A DNA stretch of 64,000 nucleotides from Glaciecola sp964195425. Its GTDB lineage: Bacteria > Pseudomonadota > Gammaproteobacteria > Enterobacterales > Alteromonadaceae. The translations under genes were made by a program, and so were the position numbers. The DNA lies in contig CAXMOM010000012.1 in NCBI GenBank assembly GCA_964195425.1, positions 1-64,000 of the forward strand, given 5' to 3'. Each line of letters begins with the position of its first letter. Position 1 is the first letter of the stretch. Below, in pieces: positions 24,163 through 33,588 of the stretch. Under the pieces are notes generated by a model that was not told the DNA's origin, made no database searches, and was given only the letters and a program-made list of their open reading frames with translations.

Positions 24163-26970
24163 TTAATCCTGTGGTGCTTCAAACGGGTTGTTGTAATATT
24201 GGCCACCAATATCGAGCCATTCTGCGATAAGTCTTAACTCGGCTTCACTTAGCATGCCAGCATGACTATTGCCGGCCTCAAAAGGTCTAAAGAAACGGTT
24301 ACTATTGTTAGCGCCATTTACGCTCATACTAGAGCCAATAACAACCGTAGCCGTTATCGGAATAGGGTTGCCTTCGGCATCTAACACGAGTTCGCCGTCC
24401 TCATCCAATAAGAATGTAGGGTTGCCATTACCGTCGAGCACCGCGATAAGTCTATCGAGTAAGGCACCCTCAACAATTTCTTGCTCGTTGTCGTTAAACA
24501 TGAGCTCGCCATAGCTCGTGGTAAAGCTAGCTTCTTCAACAGAAGGCTCACTGCGTAAGTCTAATTGGCCTAAAGGCACTCTTAATTCACCTGCTTCATC
24601 ACTTGGACTGTGACAGCTTGTACAAGTGTTATCGGCAAGTAACACAAGATCGTCATCAAAAGTTTGCCTAGTGAAGGTAAGCATGGTTGCAATATGGTCC
24701 GGAAAGTTAATCACGGTGCGGCAAAGCGCAGTCCAATTTTGTGCACAACTTTGGGTAATGGGCAGCGGTGTATCTAAATCTTCATAGCGATAGCTAAATG
24801 AAGGTGCAGCGGTGCTAAGTGCATCGTCATTCCATACATCTTCAAATTCTATATTAGCCGTTAGTTGTGGTAATCCCATTACCCGTGAATAAGTTTCAGC
24901 CATGGTTTCGCCGCTATCAGCAAACAATGAAGGGTTAGTATTTGGGAAAGGTACACCGGTATTAAGTGCCCCTGAATTGACCGAATTCGGTTGAGCATCA
25001 ATACGGCCATGTGGAGCGGTACTGTTGCTAGCATGACAGCCTACGCAGGTTTTCTGCTCGCCCGGCACTACTTGTAGCCAGTTATTATGACGAGCTGAAA
25101 TGCGTTTACCTTGTGCATTCACAATACTAACTGCAAAAGGCACACCGGCGGGAACAGTAACTTGCACAGAACCGTCGGGTTGTATTGGGGTATAGCCCAC
25201 TATTTCGCGAAAAAGCTGATTGCGCGAACGGCCAAACATTTGGTTGTTAATTTCAAGTGTGTCTTCATCGGGTATCGATACACTTTTTACTACTCGTAAA
25301 AATCTTGCTGGGCGATCGTCTACTGCTACAGCGAGTGGATTTGCCATATTCACGATACCATTGGGGCTAGTGTCGTTGCCGTCTACATCGTACACACTAC
25401 GAATATGCAGAACACCGTATTTGTCATCCACTAGCTGAGTTGCACTCGCGTCAACAGTTGTGCTTGGATTGCTTGGAAATGGGCGTGACTCAAGCGCTAC
25501 AATTTCGGTAACTACGAAGGTTTCATTAGCAAGGTTAAGCGGTAATTGGGTTGCTTGGGCTATATCGCTAGGAGGTCTGAACATCCATAAACCATACAGG
25601 TCTGGTGCTGGCGTATAATTGGCATCGGTAATGTTTTCATCGTTACAGGGGGCTATGGTGCGCTGGGTGTCTGGCAAAGCATCCTGCGCCAAAGGCGCAA
25701 GTAAGCGGCATTGGTTCCAGCTAAAGAGTATTCTGCCGCTACCGTCCCACAGTGGATATAAGGTAACTATATAGCCGCCTGGCGATACTGCACTTATAAT
25801 ATCGATGTTGTCAAATAGAGCGCTTTCTTGAGCAGGGCCTGACAAGCCTTGCATACTGTCGACAGGGGTTTGATTATCTATAAAATTAGTTGTATCGATG
25901 GCAAAAAAGTCGGTGCCTAAACGTGCTTGGTCAAAACTATTTACCGCCGCTAATACGCGGCTATCAGGAGTAATACTGGTCGCGGCAAATTGAATGTTAT
26001 CTAGACCATCAACGCTATTGTGGCTGTGTCTACCGTACAAAATTTCTAGGGCGCTGCCATCGGCATTCATCTGATATAAATGAATGCCTTTGTTGCCGTC
26101 AACTTGATCCCAGCGGCTAAACAGTATTTTACCATTTGGCAATACGACCGGGTCAAAATCGTGGCTCTGGTTGAATGATATCTGCCTAATTTCGGCGCCG
26201 TCGCTGTTCATTAAATGCAACACCGAAGCAGGAAACTCGCGGCTTTCTTCTAAACCTGCGTATTGCGGCTTTCCTTCATCGAGTAAGCGCGCCTGATTCC
26301 CCCGTTGCCGAGTAGAACTAAAAACAATACGACCGTCGGCTAAATAAGTTGGGCCGGTATCTTGGCCGGCTTCAGCCAATAGGTCTGAACTAATTACACG
26401 ACGCAGGTCTTGAGTAGTAACATCGTATTCCCAAATATTCCAAGTCGGTAACACGTCCATATTTGGCATTTCCGGTGCACGCATTGCAAAGACGAGTCGC
26501 GTGCCAGTGTAATCGCTGTCTAAATCTTTAATGTCATATGGCAATGGATTGCCGTTTTCATCGACCATCTCGGCAAATAAAACGCTGGTGACATCGACTT
26601 CTTCAGCTGACGCATTCGCCCTTGCTTTGATAATAAGAGAAGCGCCTGGTAAAAACATAGCCGGGTCTTCAAGAACTCTTATACCGGTGCTTTCTTCAAT
26701 ACTTAGATCTCTTTTAATATAAGCAATTGGCACGTCGATTACGACAGGATCTGGCTCTTGTACGTCGTTTGGCACGATCGAACCGCCGCAGGCTGATATC
26801 AATAGCGTTAGTGTTAATAAAACTGTCATTTGTTTGGCACTAGCGCTGTGTTGTTTGGATGTTTTTTGATAACTTTTGGTCAAATGATAGGATGAAATAG
26901 TCGGGCTTAGCGCTGGCAGTTTAGATATCACTGCTTGTATAAAGCTTACGGTTTTAGTTACTAAATTCAT
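24163..26970 (-). CDS. HzsA-related di-haem lipoprotein
   Basis: A 935-aa protein. The ATG at 26970 has GAGGG five bases upstream; a GTG at 26982 is in frame but less likely. A long basic N-region leads to the lipobox LLISAC, near residue 55. Residues about 130-380 carry propeller-like strands (GRIVFSSTR, GKILFSRWD, each followed by a Thr/Asn-rich turn) seen in HzsA-related proteins. Two c-type haem motifs follow: CVGCH near 640 and CTSCH near 783. Hydrazine synthase alpha itself belongs to anammox bacteria; here no beta/gamma subunits are present, so hydrazine chemistry is not implied. It is the first gene of the minus-strand envelope block and diverges from the haem/LamG/Tat trio. Confidence 0.85.
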   Translation of the reverse strand: MNLVTKTVSFIQAVISKLPALSPTISSYHLTKSYQKTSKQHSASAKQMTVLLTLTLLISACGGSIVPNDVQEPDPVVIDVPIAYIKRDLSIEESTGIRVLEDPAMFLPGASLIIKARANASAEEVDVTSVLFAEMVDENGNPLPYDIKDLDSDYTGTRLVFAMRAPEMPNMDVLPTWNIWEYDVTTQDLRRVISSDLLAEAGQDTGPTYLADGRIVFSSTRQRGNQARLLDEGKPQYAGLEESREFPASVLHLMNSDGAEIRQISFNQSHDFDPVVLPNGKILFSRWDQVDGNKGIHLYQMNADGSALEILYGRHSHNSVDGLDNIQFAATSITPDSRVLAAVNSFDQARLGTDFFAIDTTNFIDNQTPVDSMQGLSGPAQESALFDNIDIISAVSPGGYIVTLYPLWDGSGRILFSWNQCRLLAPLAQDALPDTQRTIAPCNDENITDANYTPAPDLYGLWMFRPPSDIAQATQLPLNLANETFVVTEIVALESRPFPSNPSTTVDASATQLVDDKYGVLHIRSVYDVDGNDTSPNGIVNMANPLAVAVDDRPARFLRVVKSVSIPDEDTLEINNQMFGRSRNQLFREIVGYTPIQPDGSVQVTVPAGVPFAVSIVNAQGKRISARHNNWLQVVPGEQKTCVGCHASNSTAPHGRIDAQPNSVNSGALNTGVPFPNTNPSLFADSGETMAETYSRVMGLPQLTANIEFEDVWNDDALSTAAPSFSYRYEDLDTPLPITQSCAQNWTALCRTVINFPDHIATMLTFTRQTFDDDLVLLADNTCTSCHSPSDEAGELRVPLGQLDLRSEPSVEEASFTTSYGELMFNDNEQEIVEGALLDRLIAVLDGNGNPTFLLDEDGELVLDAEGNPIPITATVVIGSSMSVNGANNSNRFFRPFEAGNSHAGMLSEAELRLIAEWLDIGGQYYNNPFEAPQD

Positions 26971-27889
26971 GATAGCCCTCACTAAAAATAGGCGTTGACG
27001 GCCTATATGCTTTTATATTAATTGACATACCGACTGCATTTTATTCATGAACACCAAATTGCTGTTTGAATGACGTTTAGCGAAGTAAGTAGTGCTTCGC
27101 ATCAAAGATAAAAATACTTAGCAAGTACCGCACCATTTCCACATAGCTTACTGATGAGGCCAACAGCGCGATAGTGTCTCTAAACACCGACGAGAATATT
27201 TATGCCCAAGTCTTAGTAATACAAATCTATACACAATAAGCATACGCCTAGGCGACTTTAGGGCAATTCTTGTATTCATCTATAGGCATGAAATTACATA
27301 CCGGAGAAAATTTAATAGGCGCTTTTAATTCCAAAATGGTCTAGGGCAGTTGTTTTTGATATCAAACGGGTCTATTAATTTTTTGAACGGATTTCTACTG
27401 TTGTAAGTTGAACAAAGCTTTCTCTTTGCACGATTACGAATGTAACTCGCTGATTTATTTAATCTTTTCCTATATTCTTTATGTTCTTAATTATTAAAAC
27501 AGAAGTGTCTGGTGTGCCAAAACGGATACACAATTTTCTATTTTGGATAATACCCAAAAGTAGGTTTCAGAAGAATATTCCAATAAATTCAATTGGTTAT
27601 AATTTTCGGCATGATTGTTGTTACTCCAATCAGATGAGCATTGGCATACATTACATAGCAATCTGATTAGTAGCGCTATTTGTTAGGCGCTATTTGCTTG
27701 ATGTATTCATTAATACACAAAATCGAAACTATGTAGATATTACTAATTCGACTGCATGATCAATGGGAAACACCGTTGCAGCATAGAAAAGTGAGCAGCA
27801 CGGTTATGAAGTTTCACACGTTTATAAAATACAACATAACTAACAGACCTGCTTATTTCGGTATAAATGTGGGCGAACGGGAGAAGCAC
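26971..27889. other. Long divergent intergenic region
   Basis: More than 900 bases separate the divergent HzsA-related gene and the exported haem protein. Open frames here (for example 27481-27666) lack ribosome sites and recognisable content. The stretch must hold promoters for both sides. I see A/T-rich tracts and a 10-base direct repeat (GCGCTATTTG at 27673 and 27687) but no convincing operator or RNA structure. The size is notable compared with the tight spacing on both sides. Confidence 0.4.
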
Positions 27890-29143
27890 ATGAAAAGTTT
27901 GCGACACACCAACAAATATCCAAAGAAGAAAAGCGCTAGTGCAACAAAGGTCATAAAACTTGCAGCAATAGCATTGAGTTTATTATTATCATGTTCGGTA
28001 TTTGCCGACAACATGAGCCAAGCAAAACGTATACATGACCGCTTAGCGGGCATTCCACCAAGCGCAGAAACACTGCAACAAATGGCCGATTTAATTGAAG
28101 CTGGCGACGACATAAGTGCGGCACAATTAGCTTTACAAGCCCCCTCATTTTACAACGTAACCCTTAAAAACTGGGTAACGCCGTGGACAAATGAAGACTC
28201 GGATGTGTTTGCTCCCCTAAACGATTACACCGCAACCGTCATTGGCATGGTTCGGGACGACGTTGATTTTAGGCAAATTCTGTCGGGCGACATTTTGTAT
28301 GTTGCCAACAGTAGTGCAAACGTAGCCTCATATTCAGTATCTAACAACAATCACTATGAACAACTCGAAGCCATGGGCGCCGATTTGTCGACGGTATTGC
28401 AAGCTACCACGCAATCAGCCGTAACCGGCATGCCAACGCAGGCTACCGCAGGTATTATGACTACCCGGGGGGCGGCGAAATCATTTTTCAAAGACGGTAC
28501 TAACCGCGGCATGTTCAGATTTACGCTAATTAATCACATGTGTAATGACCTCGAACCTTTGAAAGACACTAGCCTACCGCCAGATCGCATAAGACAAGAT
28601 TTAAGCCGCAGTCCTGGTGGTGATAGCCGTATCTTTTCTAACTCGTGTTCGGGTTGTCACTCGGGCATGGATCCGCTATCTCAAGCCTATGCTTACTACA
28701 ACTATGAGTACAATGTAGAAGGCGATCCTGAAGGTATAAATGGTCGCCTTATTTATAACGGTGAAGGCGCTACCGACCCGTTAACAGGTTCGCGCGTAAC
28801 CGAAAAGCATCAAATAAACTCAGGTAATTTTCCCTTCGGATTCGTAATTGAAACTGATCGCTGGGATAACTACTGGCGCGAAGGAAAAAACCAGAGCCTT
28901 GGCTGGTCAAACGAGCTTAGCGGCTCGGGCAATGGCGCAAAGTCGATGGGCGAAGAATTGGCTAACAGCCAAGTATTTGCTAGTTGCCAAGTTACGAAAG
29001 TCTTCGAGAATGTGTGTTTACGCAAACCTCAAGATGCCAACGACCGCAGTGCAGTTACCGATATGACCGCCACTTTTGTTAACAGCAACTATCGTATAAA
29101 AGACGTGTTTGCTGCTAGCGCCGCCTATTGCAAAGGGGAATAA
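27890..29143 (+). CDS. Exported single-haem protein, DUF1588-like, 417 aa
   Basis: The ATG at 27890 (GGGAGAAGCAC before it) gives a usual signal peptide: basic start, core LAAIALSLLLSCSVFA near 28-43. An earlier in-frame start at 27776 is disfavoured. The protein has one c-type haem motif in FSNSCSGCHSGMDPLSQAYA (around residue 255), which resembles the haem segment of the DUF1588/PSD1 cytochrome-like proteins of planctomycetes. Upstream of it is NRGMFRFTLINHMCNDLEPL. No other domain is recognised. It is followed two bases later by the LamG protein and then the Tat-exported protein, a plus-strand trio. Confidence 0.75.
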   Translation: MKSLRHTNKYPKKKSASATKVIKLAAIALSLLLSCSVFADNMSQAKRIHDRLAGIPPSAETLQQMADLIEAGDDISAAQLALQAPSFYNVTLKNWVTPWTNEDSDVFAPLNDYTATVIGMVRDDVDFRQILSGDILYVANSSANVASYSVSNNNHYEQLEAMGADLSTVLQATTQSAVTGMPTQATAGIMTTRGAAKSFFKDGTNRGMFRFTLINHMCNDLEPLKDTSLPPDRIRQDLSRSPGGDSRIFSNSCSGCHSGMDPLSQAYAYYNYEYNVEGDPEGINGRLIYNGEGATDPLTGSRVTEKHQINSGNFPFGFVIETDRWDNYWREGKNQSLGWSNELSGSGNGAKSMGEELANSQVFASCQVTKVFENVCLRKPQDANDRSAVTDMTATFVNSNYRIKDVFAASAAYCKGE

Positions 29144-29145
29144 TC

Positions 29146-31614
29146 ATGCGTAGCCAAGATTATCTAAAAATAACAACCGCCGCCCTTTGTATTAGTTTGT
29201 TAGTCGCCTGTGGCGGCAGCGAAACACAAGTGCAAGAAACACCCGCTCCACCGCCACCTGCGGCAGGACTATCACCAATTAATTATGCAGGGCCACCACC
29301 GGCAACTGACGATGTACAAAACTTTAAGCTGAATGTGTGGGACAACCTTGCTACCGCTGACAAATGCGCGGCATGTCATACAGAAGGCGCGCAATCACCA
29401 GATTTCGCTCGCTCTGACGACATTAATGAAGCTTACAGAATCACCAACACGCTAATTGACAAAAGCAGCCCTAAAGACTCGTTACTAATTACCAAAGTAG
29501 CTGGCGGGCACAATTGCTGGTTGTCTAGTCCAACCGCCTGTGCTGATATTATGGAAACGTGGTTTAGCGCGTGGTTAAACACAGCTCAAGTTGCCACTGA
29601 AATAGTGCTTGAAGCTCCCTCATTAAGGGTCGTTGGCGCAAATAAAAACTTTCCTGCTTCGCCAGATTTGTTCGCAGACAACGTTCATCCATTACTAGAA
29701 TTATACTGTAGCGAATGTCATCAGTCGTCTGCCGCGGTACCTATTTCGCCTTATGTAGGCTCGGCAGATGTTAGCGAAGCTTATTTGGCCTCTATTTCTA
29801 AATTAAACTTAGACGCGCCAGGCGATAGCCGTATTGTTGCTCGTATACGTGATGAATTCCACAATTGCTGGACCGATAATTGCGCTAACGACGGCATGGT
29901 ATTGCAAAATGCGATTCAAGATATGGCCGACGCAATAGAAGTAACTGAACTAAGCGCCGACCTTGTTGCTTCAAACGCAGCAACCCTATTTGACGGCACC
30001 TTAGCCAGTGGTGGCGGACGATTCGAGTCGAACCTAATTGCAAAGTGGGAGTTTAAAACAGGCTTTGGTAATCAAGCATTCGATACCAGTGGTGTGTCAC
30101 CAGCCCTCGATTTAACCCTTTCTGGTGAATACAACTGGGTAGGCGGCTGGGGCATTCGCTTAACCGGCGGTAAAGCGCAAGGCGCAACCGCCAATAGTAG
30201 AAAGCTGCATACTAATATCGTTAGCACGGGCGAATTTTCCCTAGAAGCTTGGGTAGCCCCTGCGAACGTTACACAAGAAGGGCCAGCCAGAATTATTTCC
30301 TATTCAGGCGGCGACGACACACGTAACTTTATGCTTGGCCAAAGTCTTTATAACTACGACTTTTTAGTTAGACATGATAATACCGACGCCAACGGCGAAC
30401 CTTCACTAAGCACAGCAAACGCTGATGAAGTCTTACAAGCTGCTTTGCAACATGTTGTCGTGAACTACGATGGTAATGGCGGTCGCAGAATATTTGTAAA
30501 TGGTGAATATACCGAATATGAAGACTCTGTTGAAGGCTCGTTGCTAAACGAATGGGACGACAGCTTTGCCTTTGTTCTGGGCAGCGAAGTAAGTGGTCGC
30601 TCAAACTTTGCCGGCACCATTCGCATGGTAGCGGTGCACAACAGAGTGTTAACCGCAGAGCAAATCCTAAGTAACTTCGATGCCGGCATTGGGCAGAAAT
30701 TTTACGTATTATTTGGGGTCAGTGAAATTATCAATGTAGCAGAATCCTATGTAGGCTTTGAAGTAAGTCAATTTGACAGCTACAGCTATTTGTTCACCGA
30801 ACCCTTTGTCGTTAGCCTCGACCCAACGGCTAATTTAGACGGCATCGATTTACAAGGTTTGCGTATTGGTGTAAACGGTCGCGAAGAAAAAACTGGTCAG
30901 GTGTTTGCCACTATTAGCGCCACCGTAGACGGTAGCCAAGCCGCCCAGGGATTAGGCTATAAAGTGTCGCGACAAGGAACCATTATTCCAGTACAAAAAG
31001 GGCCGGAATTAGACGAGTTCTTCCTGACCTTCGATAATATAGCGGGTGTGCTTTCAACCCGCACGGTTACCGCAAGCCCGACTGTTGCGCCGCCAATTGA
31101 TTTACCTGCGCAATCGCTGGTAGGTGTGCGTGATTTTGCTGAAATAAACGCAAGTATGGCTGCATTGACAGGCGTAGCTAGTAATCGCTCTGAAGTGTTG
31201 AGTACTTTCACTAACTTGCGCCAGCAGCTGCCTAGCGTAACGTCAATAGACAGCTTTTTAACGTCAAACCAAATGGCGGTAACTCAGTTGGCAATTCGTT
31301 ACTGCGATACTTTAGTGGAAGACAACGCCATGCGGGCTGAGTTTTTCCCAAGTGTGGATTTCACGCGCAATATTAATAACGGTATAGATACCGACTTTAA
31401 GAACAATATGATAAACCCGCTTAGTCAACGCATGCTGAGTGTAGGTGACCCAAGTCAGCCTACACCTGCTGAAGTTAGTAATGAACTAAGCAATCTAATT
31501 GACAGATTAACCACTTGTAGCAACAACAACAGTTGCGCCAGCGATACCACTCGTACACTTGCAAAAGCTAGCTGCGCCGCCGTATTAGGCAGTGCAGTAG
31601 TTATTGTACAATAG
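29146..31614 (+). CDS. Di-haem lipoprotein with LamG domain, 822 aa
   Basis: The start is the ATG at 29146, two bases after the previous stop. The lipobox LLVAC lies near residue 20, then a proline-rich linker (PAPPPPAAG). Two c-type haem motifs follow: CAACHTEG near 72 and CSECHQSS near 184, each followed by a tryptophan-containing NCW motif (GHNCWLSS, FHNCWTDN). A LamG/concanavalin-like jelly-roll occupies about 295-510 (LIAKWEFKTGFGNQAFDTSG, FSLEAWVAP, then DGNGGRRIFVNGEYTE). The C-terminal 280 residues form an unrecognised domain with a few cysteines near the end. It is probably attached to the outer membrane and combines electron transfer with carbohydrate or protein binding. Confidence 0.85.
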   Translation: MRSQDYLKITTAALCISLLVACGGSETQVQETPAPPPPAAGLSPINYAGPPPATDDVQNFKLNVWDNLATADKCAACHTEGAQSPDFARSDDINEAYRITNTLIDKSSPKDSLLITKVAGGHNCWLSSPTACADIMETWFSAWLNTAQVATEIVLEAPSLRVVGANKNFPASPDLFADNVHPLLELYCSECHQSSAAVPISPYVGSADVSEAYLASISKLNLDAPGDSRIVARIRDEFHNCWTDNCANDGMVLQNAIQDMADAIEVTELSADLVASNAATLFDGTLASGGGRFESNLIAKWEFKTGFGNQAFDTSGVSPALDLTLSGEYNWVGGWGIRLTGGKAQGATANSRKLHTNIVSTGEFSLEAWVAPANVTQEGPARIISYSGGDDTRNFMLGQSLYNYDFLVRHDNTDANGEPSLSTANADEVLQAALQHVVVNYDGNGGRRIFVNGEYTEYEDSVEGSLLNEWDDSFAFVLGSEVSGRSNFAGTIRMVAVHNRVLTAEQILSNFDAGIGQKFYVLFGVSEIINVAESYVGFEVSQFDSYSYLFTEPFVVSLDPTANLDGIDLQGLRIGVNGREEKTGQVFATISATVDGSQAAQGLGYKVSRQGTIIPVQKGPELDEFFLTFDNIAGVLSTRTVTASPTVAPPIDLPAQSLVGVRDFAEINASMAALTGVASNRSEVLSTFTNLRQQLPSVTSIDSFLTSNQMAVTQLAIRYCDTLVEDNAMRAEFFPSVDFTRNINNGIDTDFKNNMINPLSQRMLSVGDPSQPTPAEVSNELSNLIDRLTTCSNNNSCASDTTRTLAKASCAAVLGSAVVIVQ

Positions 31615-31631
31615 CGTAGTAGGAGCAAATA

Positions 31632-33296
31632 ATGAAAAAAATATCATATAGTTTTGGCAAGAAGTCGGCTTCAGCTGGCACCGCAAATAGTGCTGAGAAA
31701 AGTAACCTAAAAAACGGTCACCATCCCGATGCGCCTTTGTTTCATAATAATCACTCAAAGCCCATTACCAGACGCGACTTTATAGCACAGGGCTTTATGA
31801 CCGGCGCGGGTGTGGTTGTTGGTGGCTCAATGCTGAGCATGTTCGCCAACCCTGGAAAAGCGATGGCAGGCTTGTCGCCTGATATTGAAGCACTTAAGGC
31901 AGGTTGTGGCATTGCTAGTCAGGGCGCGGGTAAAATACCTTTTATTGTATTTGATCTTGCTGGTGGTGCGAATATAGCTGGCTCTAATGTATTGATAGGC
32001 GGCAGAGGCGGTCAATTAGACTTTTTAAGTACTCAAGGTTATAGCAGGCAGGGTTTACCCGGCGACATGACACCTTCAATCGCGAATCCAGATGCAGAAC
32101 TTTCAGATTTTATTAACAACGAACTGGGCCTTGCCTTTCACTCCGACAGTGGATTCTTACGAGGCATTCAAGCAAGACTAAACGTGACAAACCGGGCCAA
32201 TGTGAATGGTGCCGTTATACCAGCACGGTCTGAAAACGACACAGGTAACAACCCACACAACCCAATGTACGGAATTAACAAAGCAGGTGCTGACGGTTCA
32301 CTATTAACCCTAATTGGCTCTTCAAATTCAGACTCGGGCGGCAACAGTATGGCACCGCAGCGTTTGATTGACCCAGCCAAGCGGCCGACTAAAGTAGACC
32401 GGCCTTCAGATGTAACAGGTTTAGTTGATACCGGCGATTTGATTGGTTTATTAAGCCAAGAAGACTCCGTAGCGGTGATGGAATCCATTCAGCGTATAAG
32501 TGATATGAAACTAGGTAAAGTCGACACCGGCATTACCCGCGATGAAGTCGTAAAAGACTTAGTTCGCTGTGGGTACGTGAAAAGCGCAGATATTGCTGAC
32601 CGCTTCGGTGACCCAACTACATTGGACCCAGCGCTGGACCCTGAAATAGTGGGCGAAGCAGGTATATTCACTCAAGAAGAATTTAGTGGTAACCGTGAAT
32701 TCCAAAAGACCGCTTCGGTAATGAAACTAGTGGTAAATGGTTTCGCGGGTGCGGGCACAATTACCATGGGTGGTTACGATTACCACACTGGCAACAGATC
32801 CACCGGCGAAGTACGTGATTTTCGCGCTGGTCAATGCATGGGCGCTGTACTAGAGTACGCCGCTAGGGTAGGTGTACCGGTAATGATGTACGTGTGCAGC
32901 GATGGTTCGGTATTTAGTAACGGCATGATAGACGACAGCGTTGACGGTCGTGGTAAAGGCGTGTGGACAGGTGATAACTCATCTACCGCTGGATCTTTCT
33001 TCTTGGTATATAATCCTAACGGCACCCCTCAGCTGTTAGGCGGCGATGGCGATCAACAAGCGATGCATCAACAAATTGGCTATATGCGTCGCGATGGGGC
33101 AGTTGAAACCGCCGCGACTCCTGCTGCAAACAATGTGAATTTATTAGTAGAAACCATTGTGCTTAACTATTTAGCGCTGCATGGTGAACAAGGCTTGTTG
33201 CCTACTGTTATTCCAAATCATGGATTAGGTAACTCTACGCTTATGGATTCGTTAACGGCGTTTGCACCTATTGTGAACGGAACAATGGGGACCTAA
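31632..33296 (+). CDS. Tat-exported DUF1501-like protein, 554 aa
   Basis: The start has AGGAGC nearby upstream. A long N-region leads to the twin-arginine motif ITRRDFIAQGFMTG (about 46) and hydrophobic core ending GKAMA, so export through Tat as a folded, possibly cofactor-bearing protein is likely. The mature part contains PFIVFDLAGGANIAGSNVLI and, later, TITMGGYDYHTGN and FRAGQCMGAVLEYAA, reminiscent of the DUF1501 (sulfatase/alkaline-phosphatase-like) proteins that accompany cytochrome-like partners. Metal ligands are not obvious. A clear terminator follows. It completes the haem/LamG/Tat trio. Confidence 0.8.
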   Translation: MKKISYSFGKKSASAGTANSAEKSNLKNGHHPDAPLFHNNHSKPITRRDFIAQGFMTGAGVVVGGSMLSMFANPGKAMAGLSPDIEALKAGCGIASQGAGKIPFIVFDLAGGANIAGSNVLIGGRGGQLDFLSTQGYSRQGLPGDMTPSIANPDAELSDFINNELGLAFHSDSGFLRGIQARLNVTNRANVNGAVIPARSENDTGNNPHNPMYGINKAGADGSLLTLIGSSNSDSGGNSMAPQRLIDPAKRPTKVDRPSDVTGLVDTGDLIGLLSQEDSVAVMESIQRISDMKLGKVDTGITRDEVVKDLVRCGYVKSADIADRFGDPTTLDPALDPEIVGEAGIFTQEEFSGNREFQKTASVMKLVVNGFAGAGTITMGGYDYHTGNRSTGEVRDFRAGQCMGAVLEYAARVGVPVMMYVCSDGSVFSNGMIDDSVDGRGKGVWTGDNSSTAGSFFLVYNPNGTPQLLGGDGDQQAMHQQIGYMRRDGAVETAATPAANNVNLLVETIVLNYLALHGEQGLLPTVIPNHGLGNSTLMDSLTAFAPIVNGTMGT

Positions 33297-33321
33297 CTTA
33301 ACGACTAGTTCGTTATAAAAA

Positions 33322-33358
33322 GAAAGCCACAGGTTCAGTCATTGACCCGTGGCTTTTT
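33322..33358 (+). terminator. Rho-independent terminator of the haem/LamG/Tat operon
   Basis: AAAGCCAC (33323-33330) pairs with GTGGCTTT, and inner bases extend the stem around a short loop; a T-run (33354-33358) follows. It lies 26 bases after the Tat protein gene. Confidence 0.85.
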
Positions 33359-33497
33359 ACACACTATTCAAGAACGCTAACAAAGCATCTTTATCGTTTT
33401 GCGACATATTGGTCATTACACCAATGTCGGTGTTGAGTGCGTTTGCACTTTGATGCTTTGCAATACTCTTCCCATATTGGGATGGGTGTCGCCATTT
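33357..33497 (-). pseudogene. 3' remnant of a cytochrome c-like gene
   Basis: On the minus strand a 46-codon frame with no start ends in SQNDKDALLAFLNSV, the typical closing helix of c-type cytochromes and cytochrome c peroxidase-like proteins. The preceding part reads GKSIAKHQSANALNTDIGVM. An in-frame stop at 33498-33500 cuts it off, and another frame upstream continues with coding-like sequence (DTWVFLVGDRNGDTHPNMG), suggesting a frameshift. No haem motif survives. It may be the tail of a lost electron-transfer gene that once flanked the haem/LamG/Tat trio. Confidence 0.35.
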
Positions 33498-33588
33498 CTA
33501 TCGCCCACTAAAAACACCCATGTGTCGAGTGAAGAGCCTCCGTCACTAACTAATCAAGCGCCTTGATTGGTTTATTAACTTGTAATAA

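Noticed and set aside
24163..26970. Hydrazine synthase activity
   Set aside because: Only an HzsA-like architecture is seen; beta/gamma subunits and anammox context are absent.
27481..27666. 61-aa frame in the divergent intergenic region
   Set aside because: No ribosome site, random-looking composition, no match to any motif.
27673..27696. 10-base direct repeat GCGCTATTTG
   Set aside because: Too short to assign a function and not associated with a mobile element.
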